Assembly: GCA_025464925.1 (NCBI GenBank)
Contig: JAODMS010000079.1
Coordinates: 1 to 12,361 of the forward strand
DNA from: Arthrobacter sp.
Lineage (GTDB): Bacteria; Actinomycetota; Actinomycetes; Actinomycetales; Micrococcaceae
DNA: 12,361 bases
Reading direction: 5' to 3'
The notes beneath the pieces are model-generated. The model saw only the letters and a list, made by a program, of their open reading frames with translations, made no database searches and was not told where the DNA came from. The position numbers were made by a program, and so were the translations under genes. Each line of letters begins with the position of its first letter. The first letter of the stretch is position 1. Below are positions 5,923 to 12,319 of the stretch, one piece after another.

Positions 5923-6885
5923 ATGAATCAACTCGTCAAGAAGTCGGCCGTCCTGGCGGCCACAGCAACACTGGCTACCCTCAGCCTGGCGGCATGCAGC
6001 TCAGGCGACACGCAGGCCGCTGCCAGCAAGCCCCAGAAGATCGAGAAAATCGGCCTGATGGTCCAGGACATGTCCAACCCGTTCTTCTCAGCCATGGACA
6101 AGGGAGCCAAGGAGGCCGCCGCGAAGATCGGCGCCACCTCTAACACCCAGGACGCCCAGCTTGACCTGGCGAATCAGAACACCCAGATTGACACGTTCAT
6201 CCAGCAAGGCATGAACCTGATCGTCATCAGTGCCGTGGACGAAAGCGGCATCCAGCCGGCGATCGAACGGGCGAAGCAGGCGGGGATCATCGTCATCGCC
6301 GTGGACACTCCGGCGAAGAGCGCCGATGCAGTCGTGATGACCGACGCCGTCCAGGCAGGGGAAAAATCCTGCCAGTACCTGTTCGAGCAGATGGGCGGAA
6401 AAGGCAATGTCCTTCTGGTGGACGGCACCCCGCTCCAGACGATCCGCGACCGAATCACCGGCTGCAACAACGTCGTGAAGAAATTCCCGGACATCAAAAT
6501 TGTCGGGCAACAGGCCTCCAAGAACGACCGCGCCTCCGGCCTGGCCGTAACGACGGACATGCTGACCGCCACCCCGGACGTCCAGGGAATCTTCGGCATG
6601 AATGATCCTTCCGCCCTGGGCGCGGTTCTGGCCGTCCAGCAGGCCAAGATGAGCGGAACGGTGAAGGTCACCGGTGTAGACGGCAGCCCGGAGGCGGTGG
6701 CCGAACTCAAACAGCCCGGCTCCCCGTTCATCGGAACCGCTACGCAGAACCCTGCCGAGATGGTCCGCAAGGCTATTGAGGTGGCCCAGAACATCATCGA
6801 CAACAAGCCGCCGACGGACACCACCATCCTGATCCCGAGTGAGCTCGTGACGCGGGACAACGTCAACCAGTACAAAGGCTGGTAG
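5923..6885 (+). CDS. Sugar ABC transporter substrate-binding lipoprotein (320 aa)
   Basis: This is the extracellular sugar-binding part of a ribose-type ABC importer. The N-terminus has a positive start (MNQLVKK), a hydrophobic stretch and the lipobox SLAAC with Cys25 as the lipid-anchored residue, so the mature protein would be tethered to the outer face of the membrane. The mature part has the Peripla_BP_4/RbsB layout: KIEKIGLMVQDMSNPFFSAM at its start, then DTFIQQGMNLIVISAVDESG, VIAVDTPA, GMNDPSALGAVLAVQQA and VTGVDGSPEAV. ATG 5923 is chosen because AAGGAG (5910-5915) lies seven bases upstream and because it places the signal peptide at the N-terminus; the frame is open further upstream without a comparable start. 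The regulator gene before it and the ATPase and permease genes after it complete the transport operon. The sugar is not readable; pentoses, hexoses or polyols are possible. Confidence 0.93.
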   Translation: MNQLVKKSAVLAATATLATLSLAACSSGDTQAAASKPQKIEKIGLMVQDMSNPFFSAMDKGAKEAAAKIGATSNTQDAQLDLANQNTQIDTFIQQGMNLIVISAVDESGIQPAIERAKQAGIIVIAVDTPAKSADAVVMTDAVQAGEKSCQYLFEQMGGKGNVLLVDGTPLQTIRDRITGCNNVVKKFPDIKIVGQQASKNDRASGLAVTTDMLTATPDVQGIFGMNDPSALGAVLAVQQAKMSGTVKVTGVDGSPEAVAELKQPGSPFIGTATQNPAEMVRKAIEVAQNIIDNKPPTDTTILIPSELVTRDNVNQYKGW

Positions 6886-6910
6886 GGCCCCACTCACGCC
6901 GTGTGGGGTC
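6886..6910 (+). other. Short hairpin that competes with the larger downstream hairpin
   Basis: GGCCCCAC (6886-6893) can pair with GTGGGGTC (6903-6910) as eight pairs including one G-U, around a 9-base loop. The right arm is shared with the left arm of the 16-bp hairpin at 6898-6938, so the two cannot form together. Confidence 0.45.
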
Positions 6911-6938
6911 GCTGAAAGTCGTAGCGACCCCACACGGC
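6898..6938 (+). other. Perfect 16-bp stem-loop between binding-protein and ATPase genes
   Basis: GCCGTGTGGGGTCGCT (6898-6913) and AGCGACCCCACACGGC (6923-6938) are perfect inverted arms around a 9-base loop, starting 12 bases after the binding-protein stop. No T-run follows and the ATPase gene starts 20 bases later. Strong hairpins after binding-protein genes are known in other ABC operons (for example malE) to protect the upstream mRNA or partly stop transcription, giving excess binding protein. That role is inferred here. Confidence 0.75.
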
Positions 6939-6958
6939 CGGACCGAAACTAGGCCACC

Positions 6959-8488
6959 ATGACCGCACTTGCACCCAACCCGCTGCTGCAGCTGGGAAAC
7001 ATCACAAAGCGCTTCGGCGCCACGCTCGCACTCGACAACGTCCGATTTGATCTGCGTGCCGGAGAGGTCCACGCCCTGATGGGCGAGAACGGCGCCGGGA
7101 AGTCCACCCTGATGAAGATTCTGGCGGGCAATGTCGCCCGCGACGCGGGGACCATCCTGATGGACGGCAAAGAAATCGACATCCGTTCCCCACACGAGGC
7201 CGTCTCCCATGGCATCGCCATCATCCACCAGGAGCTGAACACGGTCCCGGCGATGACAGTTGCCGAAAACCTGGCCCTCGGACGGGAACCTTCCACCAGG
7301 TTCGGATCTCTCGACCGGCGCGCCATGATCAACCAGGCCCGGGAGAAACTCGCCCGGGTTGGTGCACGGATCGACCCGCGCACCGAGCTCGGCGACCTCA
7401 GCATCGGTATGCAACAGATGGTTGAAATCGCCCGGGCCATCAGTGAGAACGCCAAAATTCTGGTGCTGGACGAGCCAACTGCGGCCCTCTCACGGAACGA
7501 AGCGCTCCAGCTCTTCCAGATCATTACGGAGATGCGCGCCAGCGGAGTCGGGCTGGTGTATATCTCGCACCGCATGGAAGAGGTCTGGCAACTGGCTGAC
7601 CGGGTGACCGTCTTCCGTGACGGGACTTACGTGGGCACCCGGGAGAAGAATGAGATCAGCCCGCCCGATGTCGTTCGGATGATGGTAGGACGCAATCTCG
7701 ACGACCTGTACCACCATGACAGGCACACCCCCGGGAACATCCTGCTGGACGTCAAAGGGCTCACCGACGGAGCGGGACTCGGACCGGTCAGCTTCCACGT
7801 ACGTTCTGGCGAGGTCGTCGCGCTCTCCGGTCTCATCGGAGCCGGCCGCACCGAAACAGCGCGGATGATCTTCGGTGCGGACCGCGCCCGCGGCGGAACA
7901 GTCACAGTCAAGGGCAAGGCCGTGGCAGCGTCCAGCCCGGCCCAGGCGATCGCCCGCGGGATCGCGATGGTCCCCGAGGACCGCAAAGACCAGGCGCTGT
8001 TCGTGTCCCACACCGTGGAGGACAATATCTCCGTCAGCTCCCTAGACAGTCACGTCAACGCCGGGGTCCTCCAGCGGTCCAGAATCCGAACGGCTGTGAA
8101 AAAGCAGATGGAACGACTCCACCTGCGACAGAGCGCCCTCCGCCTGCCCGTCAGCGCACTTTCCGGCGGAAACCAGCAAAAAGCAGTGCTAGCCCGATGG
8201 CTGATGCGCAAATCGGACGTTCTGATACTGGACGAGCCGACCCGGGGTGTGGACATCGGCGCGAAGAGCGAGATCTACGAAGTCATCAATGACCTGGCCA
8301 AGGCCGGCAAGGCCATCCTGGTCATCTCCTCTGACCTCCCCGAGGCAATCGGAATCAGCGACCGTGTCCTCGTGATGCGGTCCGGCCGGATCGTCCACGA
8401 ACTCAACTCACGCACCGCGACCGAAGAGGACGTCATGTCCCACGCAACCGGTACCGCCGCACAGACATACGGAGAATCCCATGACTAA
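6959..8488 (+). CDS. Sugar ABC transporter ATP-binding protein, double-domain RbsA type (509 aa)
   Basis: This cytosolic subunit powers the sugar importer and holds two ATPase domains in one chain, as in RbsA, XylG and MglA. The first domain has Walker A GENGAGKST at 42-50, a signature LSIGMQQ at 147-153 and Walker B ILVLDEP ending near 173. The second domain has the degenerate P-loop GLIGAGRTE at 291-299 that is normal in this family. It is followed by the canonical signature LSGGNQQK at 401-408 and by VLILDEPTRGVDIGAKSE with D425 and E426. Length is standard. The start ATG has only a weak ribosome site (AGG at 6951-6953), and a strong hairpin lies just upstream. Its translation may therefore be set lower than that of the binding protein. 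The permease start lies inside the last codons of this gene. Confidence 0.95.
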   Translation: MTALAPNPLLQLGNITKRFGATLALDNVRFDLRAGEVHALMGENGAGKSTLMKILAGNVARDAGTILMDGKEIDIRSPHEAVSHGIAIIHQELNTVPAMTVAENLALGREPSTRFGSLDRRAMINQAREKLARVGARIDPRTELGDLSIGMQQMVEIARAISENAKILVLDEPTAALSRNEALQLFQIITEMRASGVGLVYISHRMEEVWQLADRVTVFRDGTYVGTREKNEISPPDVVRMMVGRNLDDLYHHDRHTPGNILLDVKGLTDGAGLGPVSFHVRSGEVVALSGLIGAGRTETARMIFGADRARGGTVTVKGKAVAASSPAQAIARGIAMVPEDRKDQALFVSHTVEDNISVSSLDSHVNAGVLQRSRIRTAVKKQMERLHLRQSALRLPVSALSGGNQQKAVLARWLMRKSDVLILDEPTRGVDIGAKSEIYEVINDLAKAGKAILVISSDLPEAIGISDRVLVMRSGRIVHELNSRTATEEDVMSHATGTAAQTYGESHD

Positions 8489-9527
8489 TCAGGCTCTCAA
8501 TCCGCAGGACGCGCAGGTCCGGCCGGAGGACCCAGCACCGCCCACCCGTTCCTTCGACTTCGCCTACTGGTGGGACCGCGTCGGCATCCTGGTGGTCCTG
8601 ATTGCCCTCGTGGCGCTGATGATTGTCATCGCCCCAAATTTCGCCAGTGTCAACAACCTGCTCAACATCGCACGATCTATTTCGATCAATGCCATCCTGG
8701 CGGCGGGAATGACATTCGTCATTCTCGCCGCCGGAATCGACCTCTCAGTCGGCTCCATCCTGGCCGTCTCCGGAGTCGCATCCGTGATGACCGGCATGGC
8801 CGGGTTCCCTGCCCCCGTCGCCATCTTGGTCGGCGTTCTCACCGGAGCAGTCTGCGGACTGATCAACGGCGTGCTCAGCGCCTACCTGTCACTGGCCGCC
8901 TTCATCGTCACCCTCGGCACCATGACATTCCTTCGGGGGCTGGCCTACACGATGACCGACGGGCAGCCCATTGTCTCCAACACACTCAATTTCCGCGACA
9001 TCGGCAACGGCTACATAGCGGGCATCCCGATACCCGTGGTGATCATGGTCATCGTCTACATCGTGGCGTGGTTCGTCCTCGAACGCACCCGTTACGGGCG
9101 CCACGTGTACGCCGTAGGCGGTAACGCCGAGGCAGCCAGGCTTGCAGGCATCAACGTCAAGCGCATCATCACCTCCGTGTACATCATCGCCGGCGCCTGC
9201 GCCGGACTCGCCGGCGTCATCTTCTCCGCCCGCGTCGTCTCGGCCCAGCCGACGGCGGGCACCGGCTACGAGCTCGACGCCATCGCCGCCGTGGTGCTGG
9301 GCGGCACCAGTCTCATCGGCGGACGGGGCCGGATCTACGGCACCCTCATCGGCTCCATCATTCTCGGGGTCCTGAGCACCGGGCTGATCCTGATGAACGT
9401 TCAGTTCTTCACGCAGCTGCTCATCAAGGGCCTCGTCATCATCCTCGCAGTGGCAATCGACAGCCTGAAGCAACGCACGCTCAGCCTGCCATGGTCCAGG
9501 GCAGTCGCAGCCCAGACGCCTGCATAA
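8481..9527 (+). CDS. Sugar ABC transporter permease, RbsC/BPD_transp_2 type (348 aa)
   Basis: This is the membrane channel subunit of the sugar importer. It has a polar N-terminus of about 30 residues, then many hydrophobic segments. It carries the family motif GMTFVILAAGIDLSVGSILA and the cytoplasmic coupling region RTRYGRHVYAVGGNAEAARL, followed by AGINVKRI. Further family marks are ELDAIAAVVLGGTSLIGGRG and GTLIGSIILGVLSTGLILM near the C-terminus. Length and motif order match RbsC. The ATG overlaps the ATPase stop by eight bases, and GGAG (8471-8474) lies six bases upstream, so the two proteins are coupled and probably made in equal amounts. Two copies would form the pore. The gene is the last transport component before the unrecognised protein and the kinases. 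Confidence 0.95.
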   Translation: MTNQALNPQDAQVRPEDPAPPTRSFDFAYWWDRVGILVVLIALVALMIVIAPNFASVNNLLNIARSISINAILAAGMTFVILAAGIDLSVGSILAVSGVASVMTGMAGFPAPVAILVGVLTGAVCGLINGVLSAYLSLAAFIVTLGTMTFLRGLAYTMTDGQPIVSNTLNFRDIGNGYIAGIPIPVVIMVIVYIVAWFVLERTRYGRHVYAVGGNAEAARLAGINVKRIITSVYIIAGACAGLAGVIFSARVVSAQPTAGTGYELDAIAAVVLGGTSLIGGRGRIYGTLIGSIILGVLSTGLILMNVQFFTQLLIKGLVIILAVAIDSLKQRTLSLPWSRAVAAQTPA

Positions 9528-9542
9528 GCCACGCCGCATATA

Positions 9543-9585
9543 GCCGGACGCCATTCCCTGCCGCCGTGGCGGGGAGACGTCCGGC
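9543..9585 (+). other. Long two-part hairpin between permease gene and unknown gene
   Basis: Outer arms GCCGGACG (9543-9550) and CGTCCGGC (9578-9585) are perfect 8-bp inverted repeats. Inside them TCCCTGCC (9555-9562) pairs with GGCGGGGA (9568-9575), eight pairs including one G-U, leaving a 5-base loop. The whole forms a stable hairpin starting 15 bases after the permease stop. It has no T-run, and the downstream gene reads on in the same direction, so mRNA protection or partial termination is more likely than a full stop. Confidence 0.6.
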
Positions 9586-9632
9586 CACTACCTGGAGCAG
9601 CTGCCTAGCGCAGCCACGCCCCCAACCAATTG

Positions 9633-9638
9633 AGAGGA
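9633..9638 (+). promoter_or_regulatory. Ribosome binding site that decides the GTG start of the unknown gene
   Basis: AGAGGA lies six bases before GTG 9645. The only earlier in-frame start, TTG 9630, would place this site inside the coding region and has no site of its own, so GTG 9645 is preferred. Confidence 0.6.
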
Positions 9639-9644
9639 AAGACC

Positions 9645-10994
9645 GTGGCACTGCCCACCATTGTCATCACGGACCCGCTTCCCGGCCGCCGCATCAGCGA
9701 ACCAATAACCTTCACCATCGACTCCGAAGTCACGGAGAGCGTCTGGACGGCGACCACAAACGCCGGAGACACCGTGATCTGCCAGCGGCTTCAGGCACAG
9801 CCCGCGCCTGGTCGGACAAGCTTCATCACCGTTCTGTCCTTCGAGGGCAGCGTGGAGCTCACTCTGACAGCGCCGGTGACCGGATATACGGAGGGGATCA
9901 CCGAACGGGAACCCACGGAACCCGACGCCTTTGTCCGCCTTGACACCGGCTATTTCGACTTGGAAATGTGTTCGGGCACGGCCGAGGGCACCGGCTCCGC
10001 GAAATGGGGACTGCGCCATTTCGCGACACTGAAGGAAGGCGTCGACCTACTGCCCTCCGGCAACAACGCCATCGGCGGATTTTACGGCCCCTTTTTCACC
10101 CCTGAGAACGGCCTCATCAACCCTCCCGAGCACACCACCGTGGAAATCGAAGTCATTGAACGCGGCCCCGTGCTCCATCACTACCGAATGCACGGCATCA
10201 TTCCGGACGGTCTGCTCGACGAACTCAAAGGCAAGACGTTTTCCATCGACTGGAAGTTCACCTACGGCACACCTCACTTCGCCCGCAGCTATCAGGTGGA
10301 TGACTTCCAGACTGTGATCAACGGCCGCTCAATAACGAACAAGATCACCGTCGGCGATGAATTTGAGGCCGGCCAGGGAGACGTTGTTTTTGACCGTTTC
10401 GAAGCCTACGGCGGCACCCGGTACCGCGCCGGCGATCCGTACGCCGCTGAGCTCGCAAAAATGGTCGGTGAAACCGTCGCGTCCTCCACCTCCCGAACCG
10501 CCAAGTTCGAGGAATTCCGCCAGCAGCTCACCGGTGATATTGAAGCGGCCCACTGGGACCTGTACTGGCGGCTGTTCTGCAGCTGGGAAGGCGCGCTGGA
10601 TGACGACGAGATCCGCGATCGGCTGGCCGGAGTTCGGGCCAACTCGCATGTCCTCGCGGATCTGCCAGACCGTCAGTGGACAATGGCGAACCAACCGGTC
10701 GATGTTTCCGGCGTGGAGCACGAGACCATCTTCGCCGGCCCATCCTCCAAGACCGCGGAATTCCATTCGACACTGGGCAGGACCATGATCTGGTGGACCT
10801 CCGCGCCCTCGGGAGCATTCCAGATCGTGCAGCGACGCCAATCTGGCTGGGTCAACTGGGGAACGAACGGTGAAAACGAGTGCCCGGAACTGCCCGTCGG
10901 TGTTCAGATCAAAACCGCATACGGCATATTCGCCGACAGCTGGCAGAGCCTGGCGGACCAACTCGAGACCCCACCCGTGGTCCAATCGGCCTGA
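9645..10994 (+). CDS. Unrecognised 449-residue protein in a sugar operon
   Basis: I do not recognise a family. The protein starts MALPTIVITDPLPGRRISEP, has no signal peptide and no membrane segment, and should be cytosolic. The first half is rich in short beta-like stretches: TTVEIEVIERGPVLHHYRM, FSIDWKFTYGTPHFARSYQV and RSITNKITVGDEFE. The pattern 'strand, GPV, strand, long strand' recalls the beta-sandwich domains found in mutarotase-like and glycoside-hydrolase proteins, but this is only an impression. The second half is rich in tryptophan and charged residues, with HWDLYWRLFCSWEGALDDDE, RQWTMANQP, MIWWTSAPSG and SGWVNWGTNGENECPELP. Such aromatic density is common in carbohydrate-binding or carbohydrate-active proteins. 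It sits between a complete sugar importer and two sugar kinases, so it may act on the imported sugar before phosphorylation, for instance as a hydrolase, lyase, epimerase or isomerase. The frame is intact and its codon use is like its neighbours. Confidence 0.85.
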   Translation: MALPTIVITDPLPGRRISEPITFTIDSEVTESVWTATTNAGDTVICQRLQAQPAPGRTSFITVLSFEGSVELTLTAPVTGYTEGITEREPTEPDAFVRLDTGYFDLEMCSGTAEGTGSAKWGLRHFATLKEGVDLLPSGNNAIGGFYGPFFTPENGLINPPEHTTVEIEVIERGPVLHHYRMHGIIPDGLLDELKGKTFSIDWKFTYGTPHFARSYQVDDFQTVINGRSITNKITVGDEFEAGQGDVVFDRFEAYGGTRYRAGDPYAAELAKMVGETVASSTSRTAKFEEFRQQLTGDIEAAHWDLYWRLFCSWEGALDDDEIRDRLAGVRANSHVLADLPDRQWTMANQPVDVSGVEHETIFAGPSSKTAEFHSTLGRTMIWWTSAPSGAFQIVQRRQSGWVNWGTNGENECPELPVGVQIKTAYGIFADSWQSLADQLETPPVVQSA

Positions 10995-11026
10995 GCGCCA
11001 GCAATAGCTCTCAGACGTCGTGCCAT

Positions 11027-11046
11027 CCGCGATCGCGGGCGTACGC
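11027..11046. repeat. Adjacent perfect palindromes upstream of the PfkB gene
   Basis: CCGCGATCGCGG (11027-11038) is a perfect 12-bp palindrome, followed at once by the 8-bp palindrome GCGTACGC (11039-11046). They lie 33 bases after the unknown gene's stop. In GC-rich DNA short palindromes are common, so a protein-binding role is uncertain. Confidence 0.35.
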
Positions 11047-11085
11047 GCGAGAACTGCCGCCTGTCGCCCATCCCGGTTACTGCGT

Positions 11086-11105
11086 CAGCTGCCCGAAAGG
11101 GGCTG
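11086..11105 (+). other. Small GAAA-loop hairpin in the gap before the PfkB gene
   Basis: CAGC plus CCC (11086-11089, 11092-11094) pairs with GGG plus GCTG (11099-11105) around a GAAA loop with a 2-base bulge. A GNRA-type tetraloop closed by C-G is favourable in RNA. No T-run follows; it may be an intra-operon structure. Confidence 0.35.
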
Positions 11106-11150
11106 TCGGAACCACTTAAGCGGGAATGAACCCCTGACGTGAAAGACCCG

Positions 11151-11170
11151 ACGATGCCCCTGGTAGCCGG
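11151..11170 (+). repeat. 20-base direct repeat, copy 1 (upstream of PfkB gene)
   Basis: ACGATGCCCCTGGTAGCCGG is identical to 12300-12319, where it forms the start codon and first codons of the FGGY kinase gene. The two copies lie 1149 bases apart and bracket the PfkB kinase gene. The match ends abruptly on both sides. Confidence 0.9.
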
Positions 11171-11258
11171 CCTGGCCACATGGTCTCCTCCCGCACTCCG
11201 TCGGCGGACCAGCAGCAGGTCCGCGGACGGCTTCATGAAAGACCTTCCACACTTATGA
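11154..11258 (+). pseudogene. 34-codon ORF starting as a copy of the FGGY kinase N-terminus
   Basis: ATG 11154 opens a frame beginning MPLVAG, identical in DNA and protein to the first six residues of the FGGY kinase at 12303, and then diverges into arginine- and serine-rich sequence without kinase motifs. It stops at TGA 11256-11258, which overlaps the PfkB ATG as ATGA. It is best read as a remnant of the kinase start left at the edge of a rearrangement. It may also be translated and deliver ribosomes to the PfkB start, which has no strong site of its own. Its own ribosome site is weak (GAAAG at 11141-11145). Confidence 0.4.
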
Positions 11259-12202
11259 CCCATTCCAGCGCTCACGCGGCAACCTCCGACGTCATCGTCA
11301 TCGGCGAAGCCCTGGTCGACGTCGTTACTTCCGCCGACGGCACCGCTGAGCACCCGGGCGGATCACCGGCGAACGTCGCCTACGGACTCGGACGCCTCGG
11401 TGTCGGCACCGCCCTTTTGACGGCGATCGGCAACGACGAACGCGGTCGGGCAGTCGAGGCACACCTCCAGAGCGCCGGCGTAATGCTCCTTCCGGGCTCC
11501 AAGTCCCAGGACCGCACTGCGTCGGCCACAGCCACCGTCGCTGCCAACGGCTCTGCCAGTTATGACTTCGACATCCACTGGGAGCTGCCACCCATCGCTC
11601 CGGCTTTTCTTCCCAAGGTGCTCCACACGGGCTCGATAGCGACATTCCTTGCTCCCGGTGCAGCTGCCGTCAAAGCACTGCTGGAACAGTCCCACCGCGA
11701 ATGCGTGGTCACCTACGACCCCAACATCCGGCCCGCGCTGCTGGGCAGCCACGCCGAAGCTAGATCCCTCTTTGAGGAGCTCGTGCCGCTGACTGACGTG
11801 GTCAAGCTCAGCGACGAAGACGCCCAGTGGCTCTACCCCGAGCTGCAGCTTGAGGACGTCGCTGCGCGGGTCCTCGGACTCGGCGCCGGGCTAGCGGTGG
11901 TCACCAGAGGATCTGAGGGCTCATTGCTGACTACACCGGCCGCGCAACTCTATCTCCCCGCGGTCAAGTCCACGGTGGCGGACACGATCGGCGCCGGAGA
12001 TTCCTACATGGCAGCCCTGATTTACGGTTTGCTGGCACGCGGCACGGATGGGCTCGCGCCGGCCGTACTGGATACTATAGGCCGCATTGCGTCCAAGGCC
12101 GCAGCCATCACCGTCCGCCGGCCGGGCGCCAACCCGCCCACGGCTGAAGAGCTGCTCGCGGATCTGCCGGACTTGGTACCCGCGGGCGCCGTAGTGGCCT
12201 GA
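11255..12202 (+). CDS. PfkB family carbohydrate kinase, fructokinase-like (315 aa)
   Basis: The product is a ribokinase/PfkB-family sugar kinase, a cytosolic ATP-dependent enzyme that phosphorylates a sugar or sugar derivative. The N-terminal block DVIVIGEALVDVV and the first PfkB signature GGSPANVAYGLGRLG (35-49) are of the fructokinase/2-keto-3-deoxygluconate kinase subtype. The second signature DTIGAGDSYMAALIYGLL carries the catalytic base D249 and the anion-hole GAGD. KLSDEDAQWLYPE and VVTRGSEGSLL are further family blocks. The frame is open from ATG 11180, but ATG 11255 is a few residues before the conserved region and forms an ATGA overlap with a 34-codon upstream ORF, so I prefer it. 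Only a weak site (GAAAGA near 11237) precedes it. The gene is bracketed by a 20-base direct repeat, a possible mark of insertion. The exact substrate is open. Confidence 0.92.
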   Translation: MTHSSAHAATSDVIVIGEALVDVVTSADGTAEHPGGSPANVAYGLGRLGVGTALLTAIGNDERGRAVEAHLQSAGVMLLPGSKSQDRTASATATVAANGSASYDFDIHWELPPIAPAFLPKVLHTGSIATFLAPGAAAVKALLEQSHRECVVTYDPNIRPALLGSHAEARSLFEELVPLTDVVKLSDEDAQWLYPELQLEDVAARVLGLGAGLAVVTRGSEGSLLTTPAAQLYLPAVKSTVADTIGAGDSYMAALIYGLLARGTDGLAPAVLDTIGRIASKAAAITVRRPGANPPTAEELLADLPDLVPAGAVVA

Positions 12203-12299
12203 AATAAACCAATGTGGGGTCACCTGCAGTACCTGGCCGCCCTGGAATCCCTGAAATCCCGTTCCTAGCCTGTACAGATCCTCGACCGGAAAGAAGGCA
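12203..12299 (+). other. Gap between the two kinase genes, containing the FGGY kinase ribosome site
   Basis: This 97-base gap has no ORF of note and no clear promoter or terminator. AGAAGG (12292-12297) lies five bases before ATG 12303 and is a good ribosome site. TGTGGGGTC (12213-12221) also appears in the hairpin at 6902-6910, probably by chance. Confidence 0.5.
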
Positions 12300-12319
12300 A
12301 CGATGCCCCTGGTAGCCGG
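12300..12319 (+). repeat. 20-base direct repeat, copy 2 (start of FGGY kinase gene)
   Basis: Second copy of ACGATGCCCCTGGTAGCCGG, covering the three bases before ATG 12303 and the first codons. Here it is in its functional place, with a proper ribosome site upstream, so this is likely the original copy and 11151-11170 the duplicate. Confidence 0.9.

Noticed and set aside
6088..6933. 281-codon reverse-strand ORF opposite the sugar-binding protein gene
   Set aside because: It is the antisense shadow of a well-supported lipoprotein gene and its translation shows no family motif.
7829..7855. Degenerate P-loop in the second half of the sugar ATPase as a sign of inactivation
   Set aside because: A second domain lacking the Lys of Walker A is normal in RbsA-type ATPases, so it is not damage.
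8889..9554. 221-codon reverse-strand ORF opposite the permease gene
   Set aside because: Translation is Asp-, Gly- and His-rich, typical of antisense of a GC-rich membrane-protein gene.
11180..11254. Upstream extension of the PfkB protein from ATG 11180
   Set aside because: No ribosome site, and the extra residues are Arg/Gln/Ser-rich and precede the normal family start.
12213..12221. TGTGGGGTC shared with the hairpin at 6902-6910
   Set aside because: Nine bases is short for a 12-kb GC-rich window and there is no matching second arm nearby.
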